Source: Cyclobacteriaceae bacterium (GTDB lineage Bacteria > Bacteroidota > Bacteroidia > Cytophagales > Cyclobacteriaceae). Taken from it: 64,000 nt of DNA. Positions 7,743-16,890 of the stretch are shown here, in pieces (position 1 is the first letter of the stretch; every line of letters begins with the position of its first letter). A model generated the notes under the pieces. The model was not told the origin of the DNA. It made no database searches and saw only the letters and a list, made by a program, of their open reading frames with translations. The stretch is taken from contig JAHCHY010000007.1 in the NCBI GenBank assembly GCA_026129485.1, positions 1 through 64,000 on the forward strand, read 5' to 3'. Made by a program: the position numbers and the translations under genes.

Positions 7743-10700
7743 ATGATTGAAAATATAATATCCTTTTCGCTTAGAAACCGCTTTCTTGTTTTGCTGGTAG
7801 CAGCCGGATTATTCTTCTGGGGCTATCACGCTGTGCAAACCAGTAAGATCGATGCTATTCCTGACCTTTCTGAAAACCAGGTAATCGTTTTCACCGAATG
7901 GATGGGACGCAGTCCGCAGATCATGGAAGACCAGGTTACCTATCCGTTGGTAACCAATCTGCAAGGGTTGCCACAGGTAAAGTATGTGCGTGGCAGCTCC
8001 ATGTTCGGGATGAGCTTTGTGTATGTAATCTTTAATGATGATACCGACATCTACTGGGGCAGAGAACGTGTATTGGAGCGCCTGAATTATGCTGCACGTT
8101 TGTTGCCCGAAGGTATAACGCCAACGCTTGGGCCTGACGGAACAGGTGTGGGCCATGTGCTTTGGTACACGTTGCAGGCACCGGGTATGGATTTGGGCGA
8201 ACAACGTGCCGTGCAGGACTGGTACATAAAATTTGCGTTACAAAATGTACAGGGTGTAAGTGAGATTGCCAGCTTTGGCGGATTTCAAAAACAATACCAG
8301 GTAACGCTTAATCCAAATAAGCTTCAGTATTACAACCTTTCCATACCAGAAGTAATGCAGGGCATTCGCGCCAATAACAATGAAACAGGGGGGCGCAAGT
8401 TTGAGATAAACGATATAGGTTACATCATTAAAACCACGGGCTATCTCAAGTCTGTAGAAGAAATTGAGAACATAGCGCTGAAAACAGTTAACTCCACACC
8501 CGTTAAGGTTCGAGATGTGGCCACCGTGCAAATGACAGGCGAACCTCGCCTCGGCATTTTTGATTTTGATGGCGAAGGTGAGGTAGTGGGCGGTATTGTG
8601 GTAATGCGTTATGGCGAAAATGCTGATGAAGTAATTGCCCGCGTAAAAACCAAAATGGAAGATGTGGCCAAAGGCTTTCCGGAGGGCATGTCTTTTAATA
8701 TTGTGTACGACAGGAGCGAACTGATTGGCGAATCCATCTCATCTATTAAAACCACGCTTATCGAAGAGATGATTGTGGTTTCCTTGGTGGTGTTAATCTT
8801 TTTGTTTCATGGCCGTAGTGCGCTTAGTATTATTATTCAAATACCTATTACGCTTGCCATCAGTTTCATTTTGTTAAACGCGTTTGGTATTACCTCCAAC
8901 ATTATGTCGCTTACCGGTATTGTACTGGCTATTGGTGTAATTGTGGACAATGGCATTATCATGTCAGAAAATGCATATCGCAGCTTGTCGATGCGCTATT
9001 TGCACGGAGGTGCTATACCTGATCTGGAACGTTTACAGATTATTGAAAAATCCTCGCAACAGGTTTCGCGCGGTGTGTTTTATTCAACTATCATCATCAT
9101 TACGTCATTCCTGCCCGTGTTTATGCTCGAAGGGCAGGAAGGAAAACTATTTCATCCATTAGCGTTCACCAAAACATTTATTATGCTGGTGGATGCAATA
9201 TTGGTGATTACACTGGCGCCCGTGCTCATTTCTTTTTTCATGAAAGGGAAATTCACAGGCGAGAAAAAGAATCCGGTTAACCGATTGCTGGAAAAATTTT
9301 ATGAGCCGGTTCTGCGTGTATGTTTGAATTGGCGCAAGACAACAATAGGCGTGAATATACTGGCATTGGTAATCAGTGTGCCGATGTTGTTTAGTTTGGG
9401 AACGGAGTTCATGCCCCCGTTAGATGAGCAATCTGTTCTGTTCATGCCCGTTACATTGCCCGATGTATCGAACGAAGAAGTAAAACGAATTTTGCAGGTG
9501 CAGGATAAGATCATCAAGTCTGTACCAGAGGTCGATAAAGTATTAGGTAAAGCCGGACGTGCCAGCACGGCTACCGATAACTCACCGCTTTCCATGATCG
9601 AAACCATTATTACACTCAAACCAAAATCAGAATGGCGGGTGGGGTTAACCAAAAAAGATATTATTAATGAACTGGATGCCAAACTTCAGATTCCGGGTGT
9701 GGTAAACGGATGGACGCAGCCTATCATCAATCGCATTAACATGCTGGCTACAGGCATTCGTACCGATGTAGGTATTAAAGTCTTTGGTCAGGATCTGGAT
9801 AGTATTTATACACTTTCTGAAAAAGTAAAAACTATTCTGGAACACATTCCTGGTGTAAAGGATTTGTATGTGGAACCCATTACAGGAGGAAAATACCTGA
9901 CTATTGATATTAACCGCGAAGCATTGGGCCGGTATGGCTTAACGGTTGATGATGTAAACATGCTTGTGGAATCTGGCATTGGTGGCGCTTCCATCGGGCA
10001 AACCATAGAAGGCCGGCAACGGTTTTCGATTAGCGTACGCATGGCGCAAAACTTCCGAAGCAGTATTGATCAGATGAAACGCATTCCCATCAAAACACCA
10101 GCGTTGGGAACCATTCCGCTTTCGGCTGTGGCCGATATCCGGTATGAAGACGGCCCGCCCATGATTATATCGGATAATGCCTTATTGCGTGGTGCGGTAT
10201 TGTTTAATGTACGCGATCGCGATTTGGGTTCAACCGTAGAAGAGGCAATTGAAAAAGTAAATAGCGAAATAGGCGTGTTGCCAAAAGGATATTTCTTAGA
10301 ATGGAGCGGACAGTATGAACACCTTGTTCGCGGCAAGCAAACGTTGATGATAATCTTGCCGGTTGTTCTGCTGATTATTTTTGTTTCACTTTATCTCGCG
10401 TTTAAATCGTTGCGCGAAGCTTTTCTTAGTCTTATCACCGTGCCGTTTGCGCTTATTGGTGGCGCGTATATGGTGTATTTCTATGGAGTAAACATGTCGG
10501 TGGCGGTGGCGGTTGGGTTTATCGCCTTGTTTGGTATTGCCGTGGAAACCGGGGTAGTAATGGTGATTTACCTGAATGATGCCATGCGGCAGCTGATTCA
10601 GTTACGTGGTAATAGTCGCGAAACAATTTCTTTTCAGGAGTTGAAAGAATATGTAGTGCATGGCGCGGCTAAACGGTTGCGTCCTAAAATTATGACGGTG

Positions 10701-10901
10701 TGCGTGGCACTTTTTGGCTTGATACCTGTGTTGTGGTCAACCGGAGTGGGAAGCGATGTAATGCAACCCATTGTGTTGCCCATGATTGGCGGTGTGCTTA
10801 CTTCGGCCACACATATATTGTTGGTAACACCGCTTATCTTTTTAATGACGAAAGAGTACGAGTTAAGAAAATTTGGAAAACTGGAAGGATATGAAAAATA
10901 G
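7743..10901 (+). CDS. cusA: CusA-type heavy-metal RND efflux pump
   Basis: Inner-membrane, proton-driven pump of 1052 residues, the standard length for HME-RND proteins. It forms the trimeric core of a tripartite system that expels metal from the periplasm. Membrane helices and motifs follow the family ('AIPDLSENQVIVFTEW' after TM1, 'VGFIALFGIAVETGVVMVIYL'). Three methionines lie at M568 (LFMPVTLP), M618 (SMIETIITLKP) and M667 (NRINMLATG). Their spacing of 50 and 49 equals that of the Cu(I)/Ag(I)-binding M573/M623/M672 of E. coli CusA, so the substrate is most likely copper or silver rather than zinc or cobalt. The start at ATG 7743 places the first membrane helix near residue 15. Confidence 0.95.
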   Translation: MIENIISFSLRNRFLVLLVAAGLFFWGYHAVQTSKIDAIPDLSENQVIVFTEWMGRSPQIMEDQVTYPLVTNLQGLPQVKYVRGSSMFGMSFVYVIFNDDTDIYWGRERVLERLNYAARLLPEGITPTLGPDGTGVGHVLWYTLQAPGMDLGEQRAVQDWYIKFALQNVQGVSEIASFGGFQKQYQVTLNPNKLQYYNLSIPEVMQGIRANNNETGGRKFEINDIGYIIKTTGYLKSVEEIENIALKTVNSTPVKVRDVATVQMTGEPRLGIFDFDGEGEVVGGIVVMRYGENADEVIARVKTKMEDVAKGFPEGMSFNIVYDRSELIGESISSIKTTLIEEMIVVSLVVLIFLFHGRSALSIIIQIPITLAISFILLNAFGITSNIMSLTGIVLAIGVIVDNGIIMSENAYRSLSMRYLHGGAIPDLERLQIIEKSSQQVSRGVFYSTIIIITSFLPVFMLEGQEGKLFHPLAFTKTFIMLVDAILVITLAPVLISFFMKGKFTGEKKNPVNRLLEKFYEPVLRVCLNWRKTTIGVNILALVISVPMLFSLGTEFMPPLDEQSVLFMPVTLPDVSNEEVKRILQVQDKIIKSVPEVDKVLGKAGRASTATDNSPLSMIETIITLKPKSEWRVGLTKKDIINELDAKLQIPGVVNGWTQPIINRINMLATGIRTDVGIKVFGQDLDSIYTLSEKVKTILEHIPGVKDLYVEPITGGKYLTIDINREALGRYGLTVDDVNMLVESGIGGASIGQTIEGRQRFSISVRMAQNFRSSIDQMKRIPIKTPALGTIPLSAVADIRYEDGPPMIISDNALLRGAVLFNVRDRDLGSTVEEAIEKVNSEIGVLPKGYFLEWSGQYEHLVRGKQTLMIILPVVLLIIFVSLYLAFKSLREAFLSLITVPFALIGGAYMVYFYGVNMSVAVAVGFIALFGIAVETGVVMVIYLNDAMRQLIQLRGNSRETISFQELKEYVVHGAAKRLRPKIMTVCVALFGLIPVLWSTGVGSDVMQPIVLPMIGGVLTSATHILLVTPLIFLMTKEYELRKFGKLEGYEK

Positions 10902-12201
10902 AATTCAGAATGTAGAATACAGAATTCAGAATGGAGAATATGGCAGCCATATAAAGCGTGTATCATGCTATATTCTAAATTCTATATTCTGTATTCTGTT
11001 ATCATTGACCACTCAAAGTCAAACGCTTTCGCTTGATAGCATCCTTCAGGTAATAGAAAAGCAAAACCCGATGCTGCACAGTTATCGCAGTCGTGCTACG
11101 GCTATGAACAGCTATGTGGCTGGCTCTGCTTCGTTGATGGCACCGGAAGTAGGAGGTGGGTTGTGGATGTTTCCGTATCAGAAGCAAAATTATGAACATC
11201 AGCAAGACACGCGCCAGGTAATGGTCTCGGTTTCTCAAACCTTTACCAATCCGGCAAAACTAAAAGCTAACAAAAGCTATTTAAGTTCAAGGGCAGCCGT
11301 AGAGCAATCGCGTGAGCGGATGGCTTACAACGAACTTCGTGCACAAGCCAAGGCGGCCTATTACCGTTGGTACGGATTGGAGAAGAAACAGCAGGTATTA
11401 AAAAACGGTGAAGAAATTCTTAACCTGATGATGAAGATTGCGCGGCTGCGTTATCCGTATAACCAGGGTAAGCTGAATACGATTTATAAAACGGAAGCTT
11501 CCCTGCATGAACTGACTAACATGCAACTGATGAACGAAAACGAAATAAGGCAACAGCGCAGGTTGCTGGCAAGCTTAATGAATGTAACCCAAGCTAATTT
11601 TCAAATCGATACGGTATCATTAAAGCCAGCATCAGTTTTGTCTGCTGAGACGGACACTACGTTGCTGGCAGCGCAAAGGAGCGATGTGCAGCAGATTGAT
11701 CGAACTATTCAATCGATGCGGTATAATCTGGCTATGGAAAAGACACAACTCAAACCGGATTTTAATATCAACTTCAGCCACATGATTTCGGTAGGGGCCG
11801 GTATGCCTAACCAGTTTATGTTGTTGGGTATGGTTACCATCCCGATTGCCCCGTGGTCATCCAAAATGTATAAGGCGAATGTGCAGGGCATGAACCATGA
11901 AATAGAATCGATGAAGCAGGAACGAGCCGCTATGCTGAACGAAGCACGGGGTATGACGACCAACATGGTTACCGAAATTAAAACACTGGAGAAGCAATTG
12001 GAAAATTACGAAAAACGCATACTGCCTGCATTAAAGAAAAATTATGATGCCTTGATGCTGGCTTATGAGGAAAACCGGGAAGAATTGCCCATGGTGTTGG
12101 ATGGATGGGAAGCGTGGAACATGACGCAGTTGCAATACATCGATACGCAAATTCGCTATTACGAAATGATTGTTAGCTATGAGAAAGAAATTGAACAATA
12201 A
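10891..12201 (+). CDS. TolC-like outer-membrane efflux protein
   Basis: Outer-membrane channel component of the metal RND system, 436 residues, within the usual range. The mature part has the coiled-coil and repeat structure of the OEP family ('LSLDSILQVIEKQNPMLHSYR', 'ARLRYPYNQGKLNTIYKTEASLHEL', and a second copy near 'DVQQIDRTIQSMRYNLAMEKTQLKPDFNINFSHMISVG'). The ATG at 10891 overlaps the pump gene by 11 bases. The first 45 codons are odd: they run through both arms of a 28-bp inverted repeat. The right arm supplies the hydrophobic stretch YILNSIFCILL that must serve as the signal peptide. An initiation codon after the repeat is not evident. Confidence 0.88.
   Translation: MKNRIQNVEYRIQNGEYGSHIKRVSCYILNSIFCILLSLTTQSQTLSLDSILQVIEKQNPMLHSYRSRATAMNSYVAGSASLMAPEVGGGLWMFPYQKQNYEHQQDTRQVMVSVSQTFTNPAKLKANKSYLSSRAAVEQSRERMAYNELRAQAKAAYYRWYGLEKKQQVLKNGEEILNLMMKIARLRYPYNQGKLNTIYKTEASLHELTNMQLMNENEIRQQRRLLASLMNVTQANFQIDTVSLKPASVLSAETDTTLLAAQRSDVQQIDRTIQSMRYNLAMEKTQLKPDFNINFSHMISVGAGMPNQFMLLGMVTIPIAPWSSKMYKANVQGMNHEIESMKQERAAMLNEARGMTTNMVTEIKTLEKQLENYEKRILPALKKNYDALMLAYEENREELPMVLDGWEAWNMTQLQYIDTQIRYYEMIVSYEKEIEQ
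10914..10997. repeat. 28-bp inverted repeat inside the channel gene N-terminus
   Basis: The left arm 10914-10941 and right arm 10970-10997 match as reverse complements at 24 of 28 positions, with a 28-base spacer. The arms are built from the unit AGAATACAGAAT / AGAATNNAGAATAT, also echoed at 10902-10911. It is a typical-looking intergenic palindrome, but here both arms are within the coding sequence for the signal peptide. Confidence 0.75.
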
Positions 12202-13450
12202 ATTGTCAATTGATAATTGTCAATTGACAACTATGCTGGTACTGTTGAGCAGTATGTTAATTTTTTCATGCGCATCAAAACAAGAGAGTAGCGCAAGCGA
12301 CACTTACACCTGCCCGATGCACCCAACAGTTGTTTCAGACAGGCAAGGCGTGTGCCCGGTATGCAACATGGATTTGGTGCGCAAGGCAAGAGCGGGTGAA
12401 GAAGTGAAGATTACGGAAGAGCTGGCGCGACTCATTAAATCACCAAACGAAAGTGTAGTTTCTGATATTAAAACAGTGAAGGGTGAATATACCTCGCAGC
12501 CTGTAACCGGAACAGCAACCGGAGTGGTTACGTACGATACCCGAAACCTGTTTACCATACCTGCACGGGTTGGCGGAAGATTGGAAAAAGTATTTCTCAA
12601 GTATGCCTTTCAGCCGGTGCGAAAAGGACAAAAGGTAGCGGAGATTTACAGTGCCGATCTGGCAATAGCTCAACGCGAATTGCTGTTTTTGATTTCGCAG
12701 CAGGAAAGCGCAGCACTTATAGAAGATGCAAAACAAAAGCTACGATTAGTAGGTGTTACCGATGCACAGATAAAAGAACTTATTCAATCCAAAGAAATAC
12801 AATATCGTTTTCCGGTGTTAAGTGCAGTAGAGGGCTACGTGATTTTGAAAGAAGCACAACCGCCAGTTGTTCAGGTGCCCGTTGCTATGGGAATGGCAGC
12901 GTCAGTAACGGGCTCAAGTCAATCGCCTGTAGAATCAACAGCACTTGTGCGCGAAGGTGAATATGTAAATGCCGGTGCTACACTTTTTAACATTGTGAGT
13001 ACATATGCACTTTGGATAGAAATTTCCGTTCCGTCTGACCAGAGCAGAAATTTGAATGTAGGAGATACGCTGAACCTGGTGTTGAACAATCAGCAAACGA
13101 AGCAAGGCCGTGTTGGGTTTGTGCAGCCATTTTTTAATGATAAGCAGGGGTTTGCCATTGTGCGTGTATATGTGCCCGATGCAAACCTGAAGCCCGGTGC
13201 TATTGTTACGGCACAATGGACAGTTCAGTCCGATAAGCTGATGTGGGTTCCGCGCGAGGCAGTTATTGATTTAGGTAACGAATCGGTTGTGTTTGTGAAA
13301 GAGCGTGGTGCTTTTGTCCCGAAGCAGATAGCTGTAATAGAAAGTATAGCAAATAGATTGGCTTTGTCTGGTATCAGTTCGTCAGATGAGTTGGCAGCAG
13401 ACGCTCAGTTTATGGTAGATAGTGAAGGTTTTATCAGAACCAAGAAGTGA
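12179..13450 (+). CDS. cusB: RND periplasmic adaptor with heavy-metal-binding domain (CusB-like)
   Basis: Membrane-fusion protein linking the pump to the outer-membrane channel, 423 residues. Residues 1-30 are a lipoprotein signal (MLVLLSSMLIFSC, Cys31). Residues 43-66 are a small heavy-metal-binding motif with CPMHP (45-49) and CPVCNM (59-64), common on Cu/Ag adaptors. A HlyD-like barrel-sandwich and beta-barrel follow ('TIPARVGGRLEKVFLKYAFQPVRKGQKVAEIYS'). The start at ATG 12179 overlaps the channel gene by 23 bases and gives the positive n-region. The alternative ATG at 12233 leaves a signal with no positive charge. The n-region is encoded by a palindromic repeat. Confidence 0.9.
   Translation: MRKKLNNKLSIDNCQLTTMLVLLSSMLIFSCASKQESSASDTYTCPMHPTVVSDRQGVCPVCNMDLVRKARAGEEVKITEELARLIKSPNESVVSDIKTVKGEYTSQPVTGTATGVVTYDTRNLFTIPARVGGRLEKVFLKYAFQPVRKGQKVAEIYSADLAIAQRELLFLISQQESAALIEDAKQKLRLVGVTDAQIKELIQSKEIQYRFPVLSAVEGYVILKEAQPPVVQVPVAMGMAASVTGSSQSPVESTALVREGEYVNAGATLFNIVSTYALWIEISVPSDQSRNLNVGDTLNLVLNNQQTKQGRVGFVQPFFNDKQGFAIVRVYVPDANLKPGAIVTAQWTVQSDKLMWVPREAVIDLGNESVVFVKERGAFVPKQIAVIESIANRLALSGISSSDELAADAQFMVDSEGFIRTKK
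12203..12230. repeat. 28-bp palindrome in the adaptor signal-peptide region
   Basis: An imperfect palindrome made of TTGTCAATTGA units (two mismatched pairs over 28 bases). It begins two bases after the channel stop codon and ends just before the alternative ATG of the adaptor. Read in the adaptor frame it encodes part of the segment LSIDNCQLTT. Confidence 0.7.
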
Positions 13451-14556
13451 TGTTTATGCGTATCGAAAAAACAAAACTAATCTTACTGACTGCCATGCTG
13501 GTAGTAGCATGTAATCAGGTGACAACAGAAACGCATACAGACCATGCTGTCATGCAAGAAGAGGTGAAATCAACTGACCTGATGTTAACCGAATCGCAGA
13601 TTATGCTGGCTAATATTAAAACCAGAAAAGTATCTTACCAATCGGTAGCAGACTCAAAAGTAATTAACGCGCGTATTGTTACGAATACAGAGTTGTCCAG
13701 CGTAGTTAGTAGTCGTGTGGCGGGTAGGGTAGAACGATTATTTATTAAGGAGACCGGTCGTACTATTAAAGCCGGTGAACCGCTTTATGAAATTTACAGT
13801 GAAGGTTTGCTTACGTTGCAACAGGAATACCTTCTGGCACGCGAACAGTCCGTGCAGTTAGGTTCAACAAATGCGCAATACAAAAGCTTTGAAGAATCGG
13901 CACGTAAAAAACTCTTGCTTTACGGACTAACGCAAAAGCAAATAGATCAATTGGCAAATACGGGCAACGTTAACCCGCGCATTACTTTTGTTGCGCCTGT
14001 GTCGGGCATTGTGCAAACAATAGCTATAGCCGAAGGTCAAAACATTGCTGAAGGAAGCAATCTTTATACATTGGTTAACTTAGATAAACTCTGGGTTGAA
14101 GCCGACCTGTATGCCGATGAAATTAACCTGGTAAAAGCCGGAGATGAAATCAACATTCAGTTTGCCGGGCAACCTGCTGTTAAGACTATTGTAGATTTTA
14201 TAAGCCCAGAGTTTAAGGCTGGTTCACAGGTTTGGGTATTACGCGCTACTATCCCCAACACGGGCAATCTTCAACCGGGTATGTTTACACAGGTTTTGGT
14301 AACGCAAACTGCCGGGCGTGGTTTGGCTTTGCCGGTGCAGGCGGTAATCCGGAGTGAGCAAGGTACGCACGTGTATGTGGAAACGGATAAAAATGTCTTT
14401 CAACCGCGCATGATTAAAACCGGTATAGAAAGCTCAACTACCGTACAGGTAACAGATGGTTTAACAGAAGGCGAAGCGGTAGTGGTATCGGGCGCCTATT
14501 TGTTATACAGCGAATATATTTTAAAGCACGGAGTAAATCCGGCACATCAACATTAA
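13450..14556 (+). CDS. Second RND periplasmic adaptor lipoprotein
   Basis: A second, different membrane-fusion protein (368 residues) directly after the first. The signal peptide ends at the lipobox LVVAC (Cys21). The body shows the HlyD/CusB pattern: 'VVSSRVAGRVERLFIKETGRTIKAGEPLYEIYSEGLLTLQQEYL', 'FVAPVSGIVQTIAIAEGQNIAEGSNLYTLVNLDKLWVEADLYADEI' and 'LQPGMFTQVLV'. It lacks the Cys-rich metal motif of its neighbour. Overlap with the previous stop is TGATG; ATG 13456 is an alternative start. Two adaptors in one pump operon suggest a mixed adaptor ring, as known for TriABC of Pseudomonas; this is inference. Confidence 0.88.
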   Translation: MFMRIEKTKLILLTAMLVVACNQVTTETHTDHAVMQEEVKSTDLMLTESQIMLANIKTRKVSYQSVADSKVINARIVTNTELSSVVSSRVAGRVERLFIKETGRTIKAGEPLYEIYSEGLLTLQQEYLLAREQSVQLGSTNAQYKSFEESARKKLLLYGLTQKQIDQLANTGNVNPRITFVAPVSGIVQTIAIAEGQNIAEGSNLYTLVNLDKLWVEADLYADEINLVKAGDEINIQFAGQPAVKTIVDFISPEFKAGSQVWVLRATIPNTGNLQPGMFTQVLVTQTAGRGLALPVQAVIRSEQGTHVYVETDKNVFQPRMIKTGIESSTTVQVTDGLTEGEAVVVSGAYLLYSEYILKHGVNPAHQH

Positions 14557-14585
14557 TTAATTTTAAACCTTTAACTCAAATTACG

Positions 14586-15197
14586 ATGAAAACCAAATTA
14601 AGTACGTTAACCCTGATCGTTTACCTGGCTGCTTTTGCATTTGCCTGCTCGGATAAAAAGCAGGAAGCCGGTCATGACGAACATGCCGGAATGGAACATG
14701 CTACTACGGAAAGCGAACCTGTAGAAGCGGCTGCTCCCGAGTTTGTTGTAGCGGAAGAATTTCAGAAACAATTGGCGACTGCTTTTGCTGCTTATGTAGA
14801 GCTGAAAGATGCATTTGTGGCTACGGATGCTGCATTAGCCAAAACTAAAGCAACTTCTTTGCAACAGGCATTGGGCACTGTGGATATGGAACTACTGACG
14901 GATGCGGCTCATAACGATTGGATGAACTACCTTTCGGGATTGGACAACGCTTTAAAAGAAATTCAGGCAAATGATGATGTGGAGCTGCAACGTACCGCAT
15001 TTAGCCTGCTTTCCGATAATATGTATAAGAGTATTAAAGCATTTGGCCTTGGCGGATCAACAGCATATTATGAATATTGCCCGATGGCCTTTAACAACCA
15101 GGGTGGTTATTGGCTAAGTGATAACGATGCGGTGCGTAATCCTTACTTTGGTGATAAGATGCTGAAGTGCGGTTCGGTGAAAGAAAAGCTGCAATAA
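14586..15197 (+). CDS. DUF3347 lipoprotein
   Basis: 203-residue lipoprotein (lipid-anchored Cys21 in AFAFAC). After a His/Glu/Met-rich linker (residues 30-45, HDEHAGMEHA) comes the DUF3347 domain, mostly helical. It ends in the conserved 'YYEYCPMAFNNQGGYWLS', 'RNPYFGDKMLKCG' segment with two Cys, one Met and aromatic residues. DUF3347 is often fused to or next to CusB-like adaptors in Bacteroidota and is thought to bind metal in the periplasm; the exact job is not known. It follows the second adaptor by 29 bases and precedes the thioredoxin by 3. Confidence 0.88.
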   Translation: MKTKLSTLTLIVYLAAFAFACSDKKQEAGHDEHAGMEHATTESEPVEAAAPEFVVAEEFQKQLATAFAAYVELKDAFVATDAALAKTKATSLQQALGTVDMELLTDAAHNDWMNYLSGLDNALKEIQANDDVELQRTAFSLLSDNMYKSIKAFGLGGSTAYYEYCPMAFNNQGGYWLSDNDAVRNPYFGDKMLKCGSVKEKLQ

Positions 15198-15200
15198 AAA

Positions 15201-15674
15201 ATGCGGATTCTGTTTTTGCTTACGCTGATATTTTTTTCGTGTACATCCACTCATAAAGACACAGCTATTGGACTGGAGAAGATCAGGTTAACTGATCTCT
15301 CCGGTAAAACAATAGATTATACACAGTACAAAGATAAAGTGGTACTGATCAATTTTTGGGCAACGTGGTGCAGACCCTGCGTGCAGGAAATGCCAACGCT
15401 TGCCGCTGTGCAAGATAAATTCAAGGCTGAGCCTGTGGAGTTTTTGTTTGCCTCAAACGAGGCATTAGAGCAGATAACCGGCTTTAAGCTCAAAAAGAGC
15501 TTTGACTTTAACTACGTGCAGGTATCCAACCTGGAAGAGCAAAACATCCAGGCGCTGCCCACCACGTTTATCTTTAATAAAAACGGAGAATTGAAATTTT
15601 CAGAAACAGGCTACCGCGACTGGGCTTCTGATGAAAGTATACAAATCCTGTCCGACATTATAAACCAACCATGA
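15201..15674 (+). CDS. TlpA-like thioredoxin lipoprotein
   Basis: 157-residue envelope thioredoxin. The lipobox ends at Cys14 (LIFFSC). The active site is W-A-T-W-C-R-P-C with Cys57 and Cys60, followed by the conserved cis-Pro region 'QALPTTFIFNKNGE'. Such proteins reduce or exchange disulfides in periplasmic proteins. In this operon the likely clients are the Cys-rich neighbours (the HYC_CC_PP, DUF3347 and CDCC-containing proteins), keeping metal-binding thiols reduced; that is inferred from context. Its stop overlaps the next ATG (ATGA). Confidence 0.88.
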   Translation: MRILFLLTLIFFSCTSTHKDTAIGLEKIRLTDLSGKTIDYTQYKDKVVLINFWATWCRPCVQEMPTLAAVQDKFKAEPVEFLFASNEALEQITGFKLKKSFDFNYVQVSNLEEQNIQALPTTFIFNKNGELKFSETGYRDWASDESIQILSDIINQP

Positions 15675-16850
15675 GTCGTATTTTTATTTTCCTGCTTGTT
15701 GCTATAACGGCATGCTCCGATCACAAGGAAATTAAAACGCCTGCCGCAACGGGTAGCGCAGAACCTTTTTTGTTTACAGACGAAGTGGGGCAGGCTTATC
15801 TTTCATGGCTTGAGAAGCAGGACACCATTACTTATTTCAAGTATGCTACATGGAAAGGCGATGGCTGGTCAGAACCTGTTGTTATTGCCTCCGGCATTAA
15901 ATGGTTTGTAAACTGGGCCGATTACCCGATGCTGGCGGTAAACAAAGGAAAATTCATAGCACATTTTCTGGCTAAAAGCGGTGATGGAACTTTTGCCTAC
16001 GATGTAAACCTGGTTACTTCAGCTAACGGAACAGACTGGAGCAGCCCTGGAGTTATTCATGATGATCAGAAGCAGGCAGAACACGGTTTTGTTTCATTGC
16101 TTCCTTACGGTGATAATTTTTTAGTAGCCTGGTTAGACGGTCGCAACACGGTAATGGAAGGTATGGGAAACATGGATCATCATAGCGGCCATCACGGCAC
16201 CATGACTTTACGTGCAGCAGTAATTGACACACAGGGAAATAAGCTGAGTGAATGGGAGCTTGATTCGCGAACGTGTGATTGCTGCCAGACTGCTGCGGCC
16301 AATACATTAAACGGCCCGGTAGTGGTTTATCGCGACAGGTCTGAAGACGAGATACGCGATATCGCAATTACAAGATTGGTAAACAACGAGTGGACTGTTC
16401 CGGAAGTTATATATACTGATGATTGGAAAATAGCCGGTTTGCCCGGTTAACGGTCCGCGCATTGATGCACATGGTAACAACCTCGCGGTAGCGTGGTTTA
16501 CATCGGCAGAGAATGAGCCGGCTGTCCGGGTTATTTTTTCACAAGACGGTGGCGCCACATTTGGCAGGCCGGTACGTGTGGATACGGGCAACCCGATCGG
16601 GCGGGTTGATGTGCTGCTGATCAGCGATAGTGAAGCATTGGTAAGCTGGATGGAAGCCGGCAAGATTAAGGTAATCCGTACCGATAGAGAAGGTGTGCTG
16701 AGTGATATAGCCGTGGTGGCTAATACGTCTGAAGCCCGCTCAAGCGGATTCCCCCAGATGACACGTTTGAACAATCAGGTAATTTTTGCATGGACAGATG
16801 ATGAAGCTAAAGTGGTGAAGTCAGCCGTTATGAATATGGATGCGTTATAG
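15671..16850 (+). pseudogene. Sialidase-like beta-propeller lipoprotein, frameshifted
   Basis: Two reading frames join into one 392-residue protein if one T of the TTT at 16438-16440 is removed. The first frame stops at 16450 after 259 residues. The other frame continues without a break from the TGC at 16440 to the TAG at 16850, giving 'AGCPVNGPRIDAHGNNLAVAW'. The product has a lipoprotein signal (Cys15) and propeller-like repeats such as 'GDNFLVAWLDGRN'. It also has a His/Met-rich loop (residues 162-178, with DHHSGHHGTM) and a CDCC motif (202-205). Distant sialidase-like folds are suggested; a metal-binding role is inferred from the Cys/His/Met sites and the operon. The frameshift may be real or a sequence error. 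No slippery site is evident. Confidence 0.8.
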
Positions 16851-16877
16851 TTTCTATTGACAGACAGTCAATAGAAA
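16851..16877 (+). terminator. Hairpin at the end of the copper/silver operon
   Basis: Perfect 11-bp arms TTTCTATTGAC (16851-16861) and GTCAATAGAAA (16867-16877) with a 5-base loop begin directly after the stop codon of the last gene. There is no T-run behind it, but the position fits a transcript end or 3' stabiliser. Confidence 0.6.
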
Positions 16878-16890
16878 AGCGGCCCGCTGT

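Noticed and set aside
16438-16446. Programmed frameshifting as the explanation for the break in the propeller gene
   Set aside because: No known slippery heptamer or +1 site (such as CUU-UGA) is present, and a plain one-base insertion explains the data.
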